NCBI RefSeq assembly: GCF_025950095.1
Contig: NZ_JAPDDR010000017.1
Span: 31,645-95,644, forward strand
Source of the DNA: Luteolibacter rhizosphaerae
GTDB lineage: Bacteria; Verrucomicrobiota; Verrucomicrobiia; Verrucomicrobiales; Akkermansiaceae
Direction of reading: 5' to 3'
DNA: 64,000 nt
Positions 53,547-63,200 of this stretch are shown piece after piece. A program made the position numbers and the translations under genes. The notes under the pieces are model-generated. The model was not told the DNA's origin. It did not search any database and saw nothing but the letters and a program-made list of their open reading frames with translations. The first letter of the stretch is position 1, and each line of letters begins with the position of its first letter.

Positions 53547-54080
53547 TTACCCGGCTGGATCAAGCTTCGCCCGCAGCTCGCGGGCGAGCTCGGTCTTGCC
53601 GGTAGCTTCGGCCAAGGAAATTCGCATCCGCAGGACGGCAGGTTCGCCGCGTTCGGCGTCCGACATGTTCTCAAGCAGCGTCAGTGCTTGGGGGTGGTCG
53701 CCGATCGCCAAGGCTCCTTCCAAGAGGTCGGTCCGGCTCACCTGTGCCGGATCCAAGGGTTTTTCCGGATAGACCGCCCAGCGGGCTTGGTCCGGGAGAC
53801 CGGTGGCACCTTCCGTTACTTGCTCCAGGTAGACGAGTTCATCGCCCTCACGGATCTGCTGCCATTGGTTCAGGGTCAGGACGATCACGAAACCGAGGAT
53901 GAAGAGGGAGCCTTCGAGGATGAAGGGGGTGGTGGCGAAGCCAAGAACTCGGGCGAAAAATTCTCCGGCTACGCCCGGCAGGTGAGCTCCGAAAGCGAAG
54001 GCGCAGTAGAGGCCGGCGACACCTCCTAAAATGGCTACGGCGGTGATTACTTGCCTCCTTCGTTCGTCGTGTGCGCTCAC
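53547..54080 (-). CDS. Two-TM membrane protein with TPR-like tail
   Basis: A 177-residue protein from a GTG. Two hydrophobic helices (VITAVAILGGVAGLYCAFAF; FILEGSLFILGFVIVLTL) are followed by a soluble helical tail (LLEGALAIGDHPQALTLLEN; ISLAEATGKTELARELRAKL) that reads like one or two TPR units. No family assigned. A TACATA box lies 8 bases upstream of the GTG. Confidence 0.6.
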   Translation of the reverse strand: MSAHDERRRQVITAVAILGGVAGLYCAFAFGAHLPGVAGEFFARVLGFATTPFILEGSLFILGFVIVLTLNQWQQIREGDELVYLEQVTEGATGLPDQARWAVYPEKPLDPAQVSRTDLLEGALAIGDHPQALTLLENMSDAERGEPAVLRMRISLAEATGKTELARELRAKLDPAG

Positions 54081-54105
54081 TGGGGAAGTATGTACTTGTA
54101 ACCTT

Positions 54106-54176
54106 GTGGGGGCGAATCTGATTATTTTTTAAATAAACTTGATTATTTATAAAAATTTGAGTTCTTTCAGCGGGTT
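54106..54176. promoter_or_regulatory. AT-rich divergent promoter region
   Basis: A 70-base stretch much poorer in GC than anything nearby (TTTTTTAAATAAACTTGATT; ATTTATAAAAATTTGAG), located between divergent starts. Probably a strong promoter or UP-like region; exact boxes are unclear. Confidence 0.4.
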
Positions 54177-54179
54177 CTC

Positions 54180-54401
54180 ATGTCGCTTGAACGGATGAAA
54201 TTGATCGGCCTTGCCGTGCTGTGTGTCGCCCTGACTCTGGCGGCGCGGCGGACGATCACGGGCTCGCCGGGCTCCGCCTACGAGCAGGGCGTCCGCCCGG
54301 TTTCCTCGTCGCAGGACGCGGGCGAGGTATGGACGATCCCGGTGGAGATCGTGGAGGAGGGGGCTGCGCCGCGCTTGCACCAGGTGCCTCTGCGCAATTG
54401 A
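54180..54401 (+). CDS. Small exported or membrane-anchored protein
   Basis: A 73-residue protein with one N-terminal hydrophobic segment (LIGLAVLCVALTLAA) that could be a signal or anchor, and a short polar tail (PVSSSQDAGEVWTIPVEIVE). No family. Supported by its position right after the AT-rich promoter region and by codon use like its neighbours. Confidence 0.5.
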   Translation: MSLERMKLIGLAVLCVALTLAARRTITGSPGSAYEQGVRPVSSSQDAGEVWTIPVEIVEEGAAPRLHQVPLRN

Positions 54402-54413
54402 TCGCCGTCGCGG

Positions 54414-54442
54414 TTGAAATCGCCGGAGCCAAGCGTTAGACC
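54414..54442 (+). promoter_or_regulatory. cysS promoter, leaderless type
   Basis: TTGAAA (54414-54419), 17-base spacer, TAGACC (54437-54442), then 8 bases to the ATG at 54451. This favours that ATG over the GTG at 54448. Confidence 0.5.
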
Positions 54443-54450
54443 CGCCGGTG

Positions 54451-55839
54451 ATGCGGCTATACGACACGCTGGACCGCGAGCTCAAGGAGCTCCGCCCCCT
54501 CGACGGCACGACCTACCGGTTCTACTGCTGTGGTCCGACCGTGTATGGACCGGCGCACATCGGGAACTTCCGCACCTTCGTCCTGCAGGACGTCTTCCGC
54601 CGCACGCTGGAGACCGGCGGGATGCGGACCTTCCACGTGCGGAACATCACCGACGTGGATGACAAGACGATCCGCGACAGCCAAGCAGCGGGTCAGACGC
54701 TGAAGGATTTTACCGCGCATTGGACCGAGAAGTTCCATGCCGATTGCGACGAGCTGGGGACCTTGCCCCCGCACGTCGAACCCGGGGCGGTCGATCACAT
54801 CGAGCAGCAGGTGGCGATGATCGCCACGCTGGTGGAGAAGGGGCACGCCTATGCTTCCGAGGATGGCTCGGTCTATTTCAACATCGCGTCCTATCCGGCG
54901 TATGGCCGGCTGTCGCGCCTCGACACCCGCGAGCTGGAGCTGGGCAAGACCCAGAACGAGCGGGCGAATGCCGACGAGTATGAGAAGGACAGCCTCTCGG
55001 ATTTCGTGCTCTGGAAAGGCCGCAAGCCCGAGGACGGCGACAACTACTGGCCCTCGCCTTGGGGCGAGGGACGGCCGGGCTGGCACTTGGAGTGCTCGGC
55101 GATGATCCAGGAGTATCTCGGGTCGGACTTCGACCTGCACGGGGGTGGGGAAGACCTGATGTTCCCGCACCACGAGAACGAGATCGCGCAGAGCAAGTGT
55201 GCCTGCGGCGGTCACTTCGCCGCGCATTGGTTCCACTCGACCCACCTGCTGGTGGACGGCGGGAAGATGTCGAAGTCGAAGCAGAATTTTTACACGCTCG
55301 ACGATCTCAAGGCGAAGGGCTTCACGGCGATGGAGCTGCGTTACGTCCTGATCGGTGCGCATTACCGGAAGCAGCTCAACTTCACCCTAGATTCGCTGCA
55401 TGGTGCCCGCGAGGCGATGGCGAAGCTTGCGAAAGGCGCGCGCAGCCTTGCCACGAAGGCTCCGGCTGAAGTGCCGCTGAGCTCGGTGGAATTCGGGCCC
55501 TTCCAAGCGGCTTGGGATTCGCTCAACGACGACCTGAACACCCCGGGCTGCTTGGGCGGACTCTTCACCGGTCTGCGTGAAGCCTCGAAGTTGGAAGGGG
55601 CAGAGGCCGCCAAGGCATTGGCCGCTTTCAACCGGGTCCTGCGGGCGTTGGGGGTGACCCTGCCCGAGGAAGAACCGGAAGCTGAAGTGCCCGCGGAGAT
55701 CAAGGCGATCGCCGAGGAGCGTTGGGCTGCCCGGACGGCCAAGGATTGGGCGAAGGCGGACGAGATGCGCAAGCAGCTCACCGAGCTGGGCTGGAACATG
55801 AAGGACGGGAAGGAAAGCTACGAGCTGACGCCGGTATAG
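54451..55839 (+). CDS. cysS: Cysteinyl-tRNA synthetase
   Basis: Class Ia synthetase of 462 residues charging tRNA-Cys. YCCGPTVYG with a zinc Cys, then the HIGH motif H36-I-G-N39; the zinc-site helper segment [26 protein letters not shown]; and KMSKS at 272-276. C-terminal helical domain ends [19 protein letters not shown]. All expected motifs are present and the length is normal. Confidence 0.97.
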   Translation: MRLYDTLDRELKELRPLDGTTYRFYCCGPTVYGPAHIGNFRTFVLQDVFRRTLETGGMRTFHVRNITDVDDKTIRDSQAAGQTLKDFTAHWTEKFHADCDELGTLPPHVEPGAVDHIEQQVAMIATLVEKGHAYASEDGSVYFNIASYPAYGRLSRLDTRELELGKTQNERANADEYEKDSLSDFVLWKGRKPEDGDNYWPSPWGEGRPGWHLECSAMIQEYLGSDFDLHGGGEDLMFPHHENEIAQSKCACGGHFAAHWFHSTHLLVDGGKMSKSKQNFYTLDDLKAKGFTAMELRYVLIGAHYRKQLNFTLDSLHGAREAMAKLAKGARSLATKAPAEVPLSSVEFGPFQAAWDSLNDDLNTPGCLGGLFTGLREASKLEGAEAAKALAAFNRVLRALGVTLPEEEPEAEVPAEIKAIAEERWAARTAKDWAKADEMRKQLTELGWNMKDGKESYELTPV

Positions 55840-55847
55840 GGTGCGGC

Positions 55848-55876
55848 TTGCACCTGTAAGAATGCTCAACTAGGAT
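55848..55876 (+). promoter_or_regulatory. hicBA promoter, leaderless
   Basis: TTGCAC (55848-55853), 17-base spacer, TAGGAT (55871-55876), then 6 bases to the ATG at 55883, so the start of transcription coincides with the codon. Confidence 0.65.
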
Positions 55877-55882
55877 AGCATC

Positions 55883-56086
55883 ATGATCTTGAGCGCCGTA
55901 ATCACGGAAGCCGAGGAGGGCGGTTTCATCGCTCTCAATCCCGAGACTGGGACCACCACCCAAGGTGATTCCTTTGAGGAGGCACTCGAGAATCTTCGGG
56001 AGGCCACCGCTCTTTATCTGGAGGAGTTTCCGATGAGCCAGAAGCGTCCGGCCGTTATGACCAGCTTCGAGTTGACTCATGCCTAA
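55883..56086 (+). CDS. hicB: HicB family antitoxin (short form)
   Basis: A 67-residue HicB-like protein with the partial RNase-H-like fold: LSAVITEAEEGGFIALNPET, GTTTQGDSFEEALENLREA, then LYLEEFP. It ends before any helix-turn-helix or ribbon-helix-helix, so unlike many HicBs it has no obvious DNA-binding part. Antitoxin comes first, opposite to the classical hicA-hicB order; the stop overlaps the hicA start by 8 bases. Confidence 0.85.
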   Translation: MILSAVITEAEEGGFIALNPETGTTTQGDSFEEALENLREATALYLEEFPMSQKRPAVMTSFELTHA

Positions 56087-56294
56087 GCTGCCCCTGATCA
56101 GTGGTATCGAGTGCCGGCGAGCCTTGATGAAGTTGGGCTTCGAGGAAGTTCGGCAGCGCGGCAGCCATGTGGTCATGAAGAAAGGTGGCGTCGGCTGTGT
56201 GGTGCCTATGCTCAAAGAGATCAAAGTTGGAACATTGGCAGGAATTCTCCGTCAGGCAGGAGTTTCGGCTGAGACTTTTATCGAGTCGCTTTAA
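56079..56294 (+). CDS. hicA: HicA family toxin
   Basis: A 71-residue double-stranded-RNA-binding-like mRNA interferase. It shows LMKLGFEEVRQRGSHVVMKK, where the His in GSH is the catalytic residue, then GCVVPMLKEIKVGTLAGIL and RQAGVSAETF. Overlaps hicB by 8 bases, so the two are translationally coupled. Intact by all visible motifs. Confidence 0.88.
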   Translation: MPKLPLISGIECRRALMKLGFEEVRQRGSHVVMKKGGVGCVVPMLKEIKVGTLAGILRQAGVSAETFIESL

Positions 56295-56319
56295 CCGTCA
56301 TTCCATTTTCCCTTCGCTT

Positions 56320-57306
56320 ATGAACCTGCCCATCCGTCCCCGCCGCAACCGCCGCACGCCGGCGATCCGTTCGCTAGTCCGTGAGAACGTGCTGACGGCG
56401 GCGGACTTCATCCTGCCGATGTTCCTGCATGAGGATGCGGTGGACACGCCGATCGCATCGATGCCGGGCGTTACGCGCTGGTCTTTGGAGGGGCTGGTGA
56501 AGGAGGCCGGGGAGGCGCATGCGCTGGGGGTGCCGGCGGTGGTGCTGTTCCCGAAGATCGAGGAGGATCTGAAGACGCCGCTGGCGGAGGAGGCCCACAA
56601 TGACGAGGGCCTCGTGCCGCGGGCGATCCGGGCGCTGAAGGCGGCGTATCCGACGCTGTGCGTGATCACGGATGTGGCGCTGGATCCCTACAATTCCGAT
56701 GGCCACGACGGCGTGGTCCGTCGCGATGCTAAGGGGGAACTTCAGATCCTGAACGACGAGACCGTCGAGATCCTCTGCCAGCAGGCGCTCTGTCATGCGC
56801 GGGCCGGTGCGGATATCGTCTCCCCGAGCGACATGATGGACGGTCGCGTGGCTGCGCTGCGCGAGGCGCTGGACTCGGCGGGCTTCGAGCATGTCTCGGT
56901 GCTGAGCTATTCGGCCAAGTATGCCTCGGCTTTTTACGGGCCCTTCCGGGGGGCCTTGGACTCCGCACCGAAGGAAGGGGACAAGAAGACCTATCAGATG
57001 GATCCGGGTAACGCGCGCGAGGCGATCCGCGAGATCCTGCTCGATGAAGCGGAGGGTTCGGACATGATCATGGTGAAGCCCGCGGGCCCCTATCTGGATA
57101 TCATCGCGCGGGTGAGGGAAAGTACGATGCTTCCCGTAGCCGCTTACCAGGTCAGCGGCGAGTATCTCATGATCGAGAGCGCTGCCGCCGCCGGTTGGGT
57201 GGATGGCAAGGCGATCGCCTTGGAGAGCCTGATGGGGATCAAGCGGGCGGGCGCGGACATGATCCTGACCTACTACGCCAAGCGCGCGGCGGAGTGGCTG
57301 AAGTAA
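56320..57306 (+). CDS. hemB: Delta-aminolevulinic acid dehydratase (porphobilinogen synthase)
   Basis: Condenses two 5-aminolevulinates to porphobilinogen in haem synthesis; 328 residues from ATG 56320. Schiff-base lysines K200 (SYSAKYAS) and K253 (MVKPAGPY) are both present. FYGPFRGA and the metal-site region TDVALDPYNSDGHDG are conserved: it has the DALDxY-like Mg2+-type loop, not the three-Cys zinc type. Metal class is thus probably Mg-dependent. No other hem gene is adjacent. Confidence 0.97.
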   Translation: MNLPIRPRRNRRTPAIRSLVRENVLTAADFILPMFLHEDAVDTPIASMPGVTRWSLEGLVKEAGEAHALGVPAVVLFPKIEEDLKTPLAEEAHNDEGLVPRAIRALKAAYPTLCVITDVALDPYNSDGHDGVVRRDAKGELQILNDETVEILCQQALCHARAGADIVSPSDMMDGRVAALREALDSAGFEHVSVLSYSAKYASAFYGPFRGALDSAPKEGDKKTYQMDPGNAREAIREILLDEAEGSDMIMVKPAGPYLDIIARVRESTMLPVAAYQVSGEYLMIESAAAAGWVDGKAIALESLMGIKRAGADMILTYYAKRAAEWLK

Positions 57307-57338
57307 TGCGGTTTTACCCAAGGTAAGCGCTTGAGAAC

Positions 57339-57368
57339 CGCGAATGGACGCCAATTGACGCGAATGGG
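57339..57368. repeat. 3 x 10-bp tandem repeat
   Basis: CGCGAATGGA, CGCCAATTGA and CGCGAATGGG in direct tandem. Lies in the hemB to 57490 intergenic gap. Similar short-period repeats occur at 60103 and 63696. Confidence 0.6.
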
Positions 57369-57452
57369 ATCCGATCCTCGTGCCGTCCGTCCTCGTCGAT
57401 TTGTGGTCACAGATTGCGAATGCGGCTGGCCTGAGGCTTTTACCGCCATCCG

Positions 57453-57481
57453 TTGACAGGCCGCGGCGACTTGGATTCTCT
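57453..57481 (+). promoter_or_regulatory. Possible promoter of the paired WA-DP-like genes
   Basis: A perfect TTGACA (57453-57458) with a 17-base spacer and a poor -10, TTCTCT (57476-57481), ending 8 bases before the ATG at 57490. Confidence 0.35.
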
Positions 57482-57489
57482 CGGTAGCG

Positions 57490-58767
57490 ATGAGAAGCCT
57501 GTCCTCCGTGATATTCCGCTGCTGTGTGGCAGGGGGCATGGTGTTTGCCGGGTGGGCGGGCTATCACGTCGCCGCGAGAAACGGCCCGGAGGCGGTCGGG
57601 AATGAGGGTATAGAGGCTCCGGGCAAGGTTGCGGGGCGTGTTCCGCGGGAGGTGTCCACCGGCACGGTCGCCAATCTTGCCGATCTGGCGAAGCGAATGG
57701 ACGATGAGGAGCTGCGCGCGCATGAGGCGTGGACGGCGATCAAGGATCTTCCGGCGGAGCGGATTCGGGAGGAGCTTCTGCCATTGGCGAAGGACATGAG
57801 CTCGAGCCTCGGGGAGTTTCACATGATGATGCTCTTTCGCTGGGCGCAGCTGGAACCCCATGCGGCGATGGACTATGCCGAGTGCTTTCCCAATCTGCTG
57901 GATGTGGGGCCCTGCCGGGTCACCGCATTCACCTCCTGGTGGAAGAAGGATCCGGCGGGAGCCTACCAATGGGCGATCTCGGATCCTGCAGCCCAGAAGG
58001 AGCGCTTGGAATGGGTTGTCTCGGTGCTGAAGAAGGAGGCCGGAGACATGGCGCTCCAGAGGGCGAGGGAGCAGGGACGCGATGCCTTGGACGCGATGGC
58101 TTTTGATCTGGTCCCGCCCGCATCCGATCAGGTGGCGATGGATCGACTGATGGAATCGGCGGGAAGTCACGAGGTTAGAGATGCGCTGAAGCGAGCGGCT
58201 TTCGCCAAGGATCTAGAAATGGCAGATCCGCCCGGGACGATTGAGGATCCTTTCGCGGAAAGTCCCGGCAGCAACGCCGCACGCTCCCTGCATGATGCCT
58301 TGGCGAGGTTGGATGATGCCGAACTCCCGCCGGGAGACGTGGATCAGATTCTCGACCGGAAGCTGCCGGAGTGGTCCCGGACACGGGGGCAAGAGGTCAT
58401 GAGCTGGCTGGTCGGGCAAGAGGGCTTCGGTGCGAGCGAACGCCAGCGGAATTGCTTGAACCAGTGGTTCTTCGAGCAACCGGATGAAGCTGCCGAATGG
58501 CTGCTGGCCCAAGGGAATGCGAGCGGCCTTTACGAAGGGGTGGCATCCACCGCCCGCCGGATGCAGGCCGCGCTTGAGGTCGGAGCGAGCAGGGCGATCC
58601 GGGGAGGCGGGGACAACCAAGCGGCCCTCGCCGCCGTGCTTGCGCGTTGGGAGAGCTTCGATCCTGCGGCGGTGGAGCGCTGGAGGCTAGGCATCCGGAG
58701 TGAGGATCTCCGGGCCTCTGGGGGAATTCAACCGGATCGTTTCAACTTCGAGAGTGAGGGCTTCTAG
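57490..58767 (+). CDS. WA-DP-like helical repeat protein (first of pair)
   Basis: A 425-residue exported or anchored protein (IFRCCVAGGMVFAGWAGY at the N-terminus). Repeats are more diverged than in the other WA-DP proteins: WAQLEPHAAMDYAECF, WWKKDPAGAYQWAIS, WFFEQPDEAAEWLL, and ARWESFDPAAVERW near the end. Helical throughout. Function unknown. Its last 14 bases overlap the next gene. Confidence 0.7.
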   Translation: MRSLSSVIFRCCVAGGMVFAGWAGYHVAARNGPEAVGNEGIEAPGKVAGRVPREVSTGTVANLADLAKRMDDEELRAHEAWTAIKDLPAERIREELLPLAKDMSSSLGEFHMMMLFRWAQLEPHAAMDYAECFPNLLDVGPCRVTAFTSWWKKDPAGAYQWAISDPAAQKERLEWVVSVLKKEAGDMALQRAREQGRDALDAMAFDLVPPASDQVAMDRLMESAGSHEVRDALKRAAFAKDLEMADPPGTIEDPFAESPGSNAARSLHDALARLDDAELPPGDVDQILDRKLPEWSRTRGQEVMSWLVGQEGFGASERQRNCLNQWFFEQPDEAAEWLLAQGNASGLYEGVASTARRMQAALEVGASRAIRGGGDNQAALAAVLARWESFDPAAVERWRLGIRSEDLRASGGIQPDRFNFESEGF

Positions 58768-60031
58768 TCAGCATCGCATCGGGCTAGCCGTGCTCGGGTT
58801 GGCGTTGGCATTCGGTGGCGGATACCTCCTCGGCAAATCGGAGTTATCGGGGCGGGGAGGTCTGCGGGATTCTGCTGCGACCAAGCGCCAGACGGGTGCT
58901 ACGGAGGCGGATGCGGGTGGGACTGCTTCAGAATCTTCCGATCCTGTGCGCGTTATTCTTCGGGTGAGGGAACTGATCCGGGCCTCGCCCAGCATGGATT
59001 GGGATCGGGAAACCCGAGCCGAGATTGATCGCATCTTCGCCAGCTTGCTGGCCGAGGTCTGCGCCCGCATGCACGCCGAGCAGGTGGCGATGCTGGAGCG
59101 CTACAAGCGTGAGGCGGAGAAGGGGGATGCCACGCTGGAGTCGCTCTTTCCGTATCCGACGCTGCGGCGCTTCTACAGCCACTGGGCGGAGAAGGACGGT
59201 CTTGCCGCCACGGATGGGGTCTACAGCTTGGGGATTTCCTGGCTGCGTCTTGCCCGCATCCATTACGAGTGGTCGAAGGCAGACCCGGATGCGGCGCTGG
59301 AGTGGGCGCTATCCGCTTCCGTGGCAGAGAGGTTTCCGGGTGATCTGTTAGAGATCCGGAGCCGGTCGTTCTATCGGGCAGCTGACAAGGACTTCGAATC
59401 CGCCATGGGCAAGCTGGCGGGCTTGGATGGAGAGTTCAAACAGCACATCCTGCCTTTTCTGGCAGCGGATGAAGGGATGGATGAGAGCAAGGTTTCCCGA
59501 TTGTTGGGTATGGCGGAGGGTGTGCCGAAGCCGGAGGAAACGCTCCAAGGGATCCTAGGGAAATTTGCGTCGGAGAATCCTGCGGAGGCTTTGGCTCTGG
59601 TGGAGAGGATGGAGGGGAGTCCGGAGCTCAGGGCAGAACGGGAGCGCCATTGCTTCAATCAAGCGCCGGCGGAGTTTTTTCCGCGGTGGCTGGAAGCGCA
59701 TGGCGCTGATAAAGGTGGGGAGAAAGCCGGGGAGGTCGTGAAGATCTTCATCTCGAAGCACCCCTCGGAGGCAATCGAATGGCTCAACGGGTTGGATGAT
59801 GGGGCACGGCGGGACCACCTCCAAGCCGGGAGGATCGATGATCTGGTGGAGAGTTTGAGTGAAGCGGCCGATCCCTTCGGTGGGAAGGTGGGATCCGCCG
59901 AAGGGATCTCCGATCCTGCGCTGCGACGGGAGGTATACCGTGGACTGTATCGGATGCAGCTTGAGCGGGACCCCGGGGAGGCAGAGGCGTGGCGGATGGA
60001 GGTGCCGGAGGAAGATCGACCGGAGAAGTAG
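58754..60031 (+). CDS. WA-DP-like helical repeat protein (second of pair)
   Basis: A 425-residue protein from GTG 58754, the same length as its neighbour. Signal or anchor IGLAVLGLALAFGGGYLLG; repeats WSKADPDAALEWALSA, FASENPAEALALVERM and ISKHPSEAIEWLNGL. An upstream in-frame GTG at 58700 would extend the overlap and add no export signal, so 58754 is preferred. Function unknown; the tight overlap with the preceding gene points to equal production of both. Confidence 0.7.
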   Translation: MRASSQHRIGLAVLGLALAFGGGYLLGKSELSGRGGLRDSAATKRQTGATEADAGGTASESSDPVRVILRVRELIRASPSMDWDRETRAEIDRIFASLLAEVCARMHAEQVAMLERYKREAEKGDATLESLFPYPTLRRFYSHWAEKDGLAATDGVYSLGISWLRLARIHYEWSKADPDAALEWALSASVAERFPGDLLEIRSRSFYRAADKDFESAMGKLAGLDGEFKQHILPFLAADEGMDESKVSRLLGMAEGVPKPEETLQGILGKFASENPAEALALVERMEGSPELRAERERHCFNQAPAEFFPRWLEAHGADKGGEKAGEVVKIFISKHPSEAIEWLNGLDDGARRDHLQAGRIDDLVESLSEAADPFGGKVGSAEGISDPALRREVYRGLYRMQLERDPGEAEAWRMEVPEEDRPEK

Positions 60032-60102
60032 GCTTCAGCTCTGCTTTTTCCAAGGGGGGCGGTTGGATTCCTTGGTGGGTTCCTGGAGCAGCCGTTCAAC
60101 CA

Positions 60103-60136
60103 CAGATGAACAGGATGCACGCAGATGAAGAGGATG
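60103..60136. repeat. 2 x ~19-bp tandem repeat
   Basis: CAGATGAACAGGATG (60103-60117) and CAGATGAAGAGGATG (60122-60136) with a GCACG spacer. Region 60032-60271 otherwise shows no gene. Confidence 0.5.
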
Positions 60137-60271
60137 GGGACCGGGACGGATTTAATGGATAGGATGATGGGTGGGGTTAGGGCGGTTTACGGTGCGTCCG
60201 GATTCTTATCGGCGCTTTGGCCGTCCCCCGCCTGACCTTTCGGAGAAAGGTCCCTGCCTTTGTGCGGTGCC

Positions 60272-63200
60272 TCAGGGCTTTACTACCTTCTGGAGGAGTT
60301 CGGTGCCGTGGCCGAATTCGGTTTTCCAGACGGACTTCACGATGCCGATGCCGGGGGCATACCAGAGGGTGTCGGTGACGCGGCCGATCTGAGCTCCGGA
60401 GAGGTAGTCGTATTCGCCATCGATGCGGACGCAGTTTTCAAAGGTGCCGGCGGGAACTTCGACCTTCTCCAAGCCGATGACGCGCGCACGCAGGAGACCT
60501 CCGTCCTTGCTGGTCTCGTTTTCGTGGATGGCGACCGAGTCGTAGTTGCCGCCGAAACGGATGCCAGGAGCGAGCTTGGCCGGCAGGACAGGCATGGGGC
60601 GGCCAAAGGTCCGGACGAGAAGATCGGACTTCAGTCCGGTCATCCCGAGGCCTGTGCCGTCCTTTGCGAGCAGGTAATCCTCATTCGAGATACTATCGTC
60701 CTCTTCGCCCTCTGCATCGATCCGGGTCCGGGTGCGGATGATGGTGCCCTTGTCCGTTTCCTCGGAGGCTTGCCGGGTGATGGTCTTGGTGTAGGGACCA
60801 TCGGCATCGGTTTCATCGACGGCGTAGGTGAGCTCCAATCCTTCCGGAAGCAGTGCCAGATCCTTCACTTGAGGGAAGCCGTCGGGGACTTCGATCCCTG
60901 CCTGGTCGTCGGCAGCCTTCTCCTCTCGGGCTGGCTCGGGTTCCATTGTGGCTTGGAGGCGCAAGCCGCCATCCTCGAAGCGTAGTCCGGCGCCGAAGCG
61001 CACGGGGGCGGAGGCGAACTTCACTTCCTCACCGCGAGGATCGGCTGGAAAGCCGAAGGCCACGGACTCCATGGTGCCTGCCGCTTCATTCCAGCGATAG
61101 CCTTTCCCGCCCGGGCAGCGGATGTCCTCCCGGAAGACGGCGGCGTGCAGGACGACCGGATCCTTCTGCGGTTCGCGGCGATGCCATTCATTCAGGATGG
61201 GAAGCGCGGCCCAGCTTTCGAGACGCTGGCGATCCAAGCGATTCTCTCCGACCATGCCGAGCAGGGTGGCCGAGGATCCATCCAAAGTGGCCTGAACGTG
61301 ATGGCCCGTCGGTACCGCCTTCTTTTCCTTCTCCTCACGGTCGATCGCATCTTTCAGCACCCGCTCGTCGAGCGAGATGAGGAGCGCGCCCTTCAATGCC
61401 GCGTAGTAGATCGCCGGGCTCAGGGGATTCTCCTCCTCTTCCTCTCTGCTAAGCACGGCCAAATAGGCGGTCTCGCCATGCTTACGCTGTTCCCAGCGCA
61501 GGAGGTTCGGTGCGGATTCCTCGATGTAGCTGCGAATCGCGGTGATGAAGACGGCCAACTGCACGCTGCTGCGAGAATCGATGCGGACTCCCAAGGGCAG
61601 GCGCAGGTAGTTCATGTCCAGCAGGGTCTTCGCATTGCCCCGGGTGAGGGCGGTCCAGAAAAAGGATTCATCCAGATAGAGCGAAATGGAGCCGCCCACC
61701 CAGCCGAGGGCATTTGCCTTCAGGGATGGCAGGATTTGTACCGACTGCTCGCCCAAGCGGCGGAAGGCTTCGCTCTCCGTATCGATATTGAAGGAGAGGA
61801 ATGCCTTCGCTTTCTCATGCGCGGCGGGAGCCCCTTCCTTGGGCTTCCCGGTGCCGGTGATCTCCATCCAGCGGCGATAGGAGCTATCGACCGTGAGAGG
61901 CAGCACGGAGAGGTCCAGCTCGCGCTTGGGTCCCTCCATGCGGAGGCGCAAGGCGATGGGATCGAAGACACGGCGCCAGCCGCTCTCATAACCCTCGCGC
62001 CAGCGGTTGTAGGCATTCGCTTCGGCAGGGAATGCTGTCTTGATGGCGAGTTCCGAAGAAGGCGTGAGGAAGCCGAGGGTGTTGAAGATCTCGCTATCCG
62101 GTGATGCACCCGCATCGGTCACCTTGCCGAGTAAGTCGGCATAGGTTTCGGCAGCGGGTTTGCCTTCCAGCTTCGCGGCGGCGAGTTCACCCAAGGCCGC
62201 GAAAGCGCGGGTGCGGCGGGAGGCGGCGATTCTCACCGCGGGAGAGCACCAGCGACGGATGGTGGCATCCGAAAGGAAAAGATAGGCATCCTCCGCGGGA
62301 TCAACGGGATAGCGCTGGCGGAAAAACTTGTATTCATCCGTGGAGCCCAAAGCGGGAGTCTCCTTCTTCGCGACGGATGCGATCCTTTGCACTTGGGAGA
62401 GGGAGTTCGAGATCACTACCGCGCCGTCGAACTTGGCGAGGTGGACGGAGAGGGCGCGGTCTTCCGTCTGGTAGCTGCGGATTCCGTCCTGCTCTTTCAT
62501 CGCCACTCCGGCGAGCTTGGCCTTCAGGGAAAGAGCGAGGGCGAAGGCATCGAAGACCGCATCCTGTTTTTCCGTGGAGAAGATCAGCGCGAGATCCGTG
62601 CCGGTGGCGAAGAAGGGGTCGCTGCCGGTGATCGCCACGCTGCCGAGATCGAGCGTCTTCGCGATGAAGTCGAGATTCGCGATGCCCATCTGCTCCTGGT
62701 AGCGGGCGACGAGGCCTTGGTAGGGATTGCGGACATCGTAGCTCTGCAGGATGGGCGCGCCTTCCTTGTCCACCAGGTCCCTCAGTTCCAAGAGCGCGGC
62801 GAGGGAAGGGGTGATGAGCGCATGCTGATCCTCCGGGATATACATGGCAGCGGAATCGATCTTCACCTCGCCGAGCTTGAGCTTTCCGGTCCAATCGATG
62901 GCGGGGACGGTGATGCCCTTGAGCGTGGCGATGTCCACGGACTCGCCTTTCTCGCCGCTTGCGAGGATAAGCTCGCGATCGAGTGCGAGATTCTCGGCGA
63001 TGGCGCGACCGCCGCTGGCCATGCGGAAAGTGGAGTCGAAGTCGCCACTGGGAGTCACGCGGTTCGGATCCGCGGGAATAACTCCGGCGCGATGGCGGTA
63101 CCACGCCGAGCCGGGCAGTCCCGAGCGTGCCAGGCGGGTGTCATGATCCTTCCGGGCCGCGGCGAAGGCTTCCTCCGTTGCTGCGGGATGCTTGGAGGGA

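Noticed and set aside
56374..58170. 598-codon minus-strand open frame over hemB
   Set aside because: hemB catalytic lysines are intact on the plus strand; the other frame has shadow composition.
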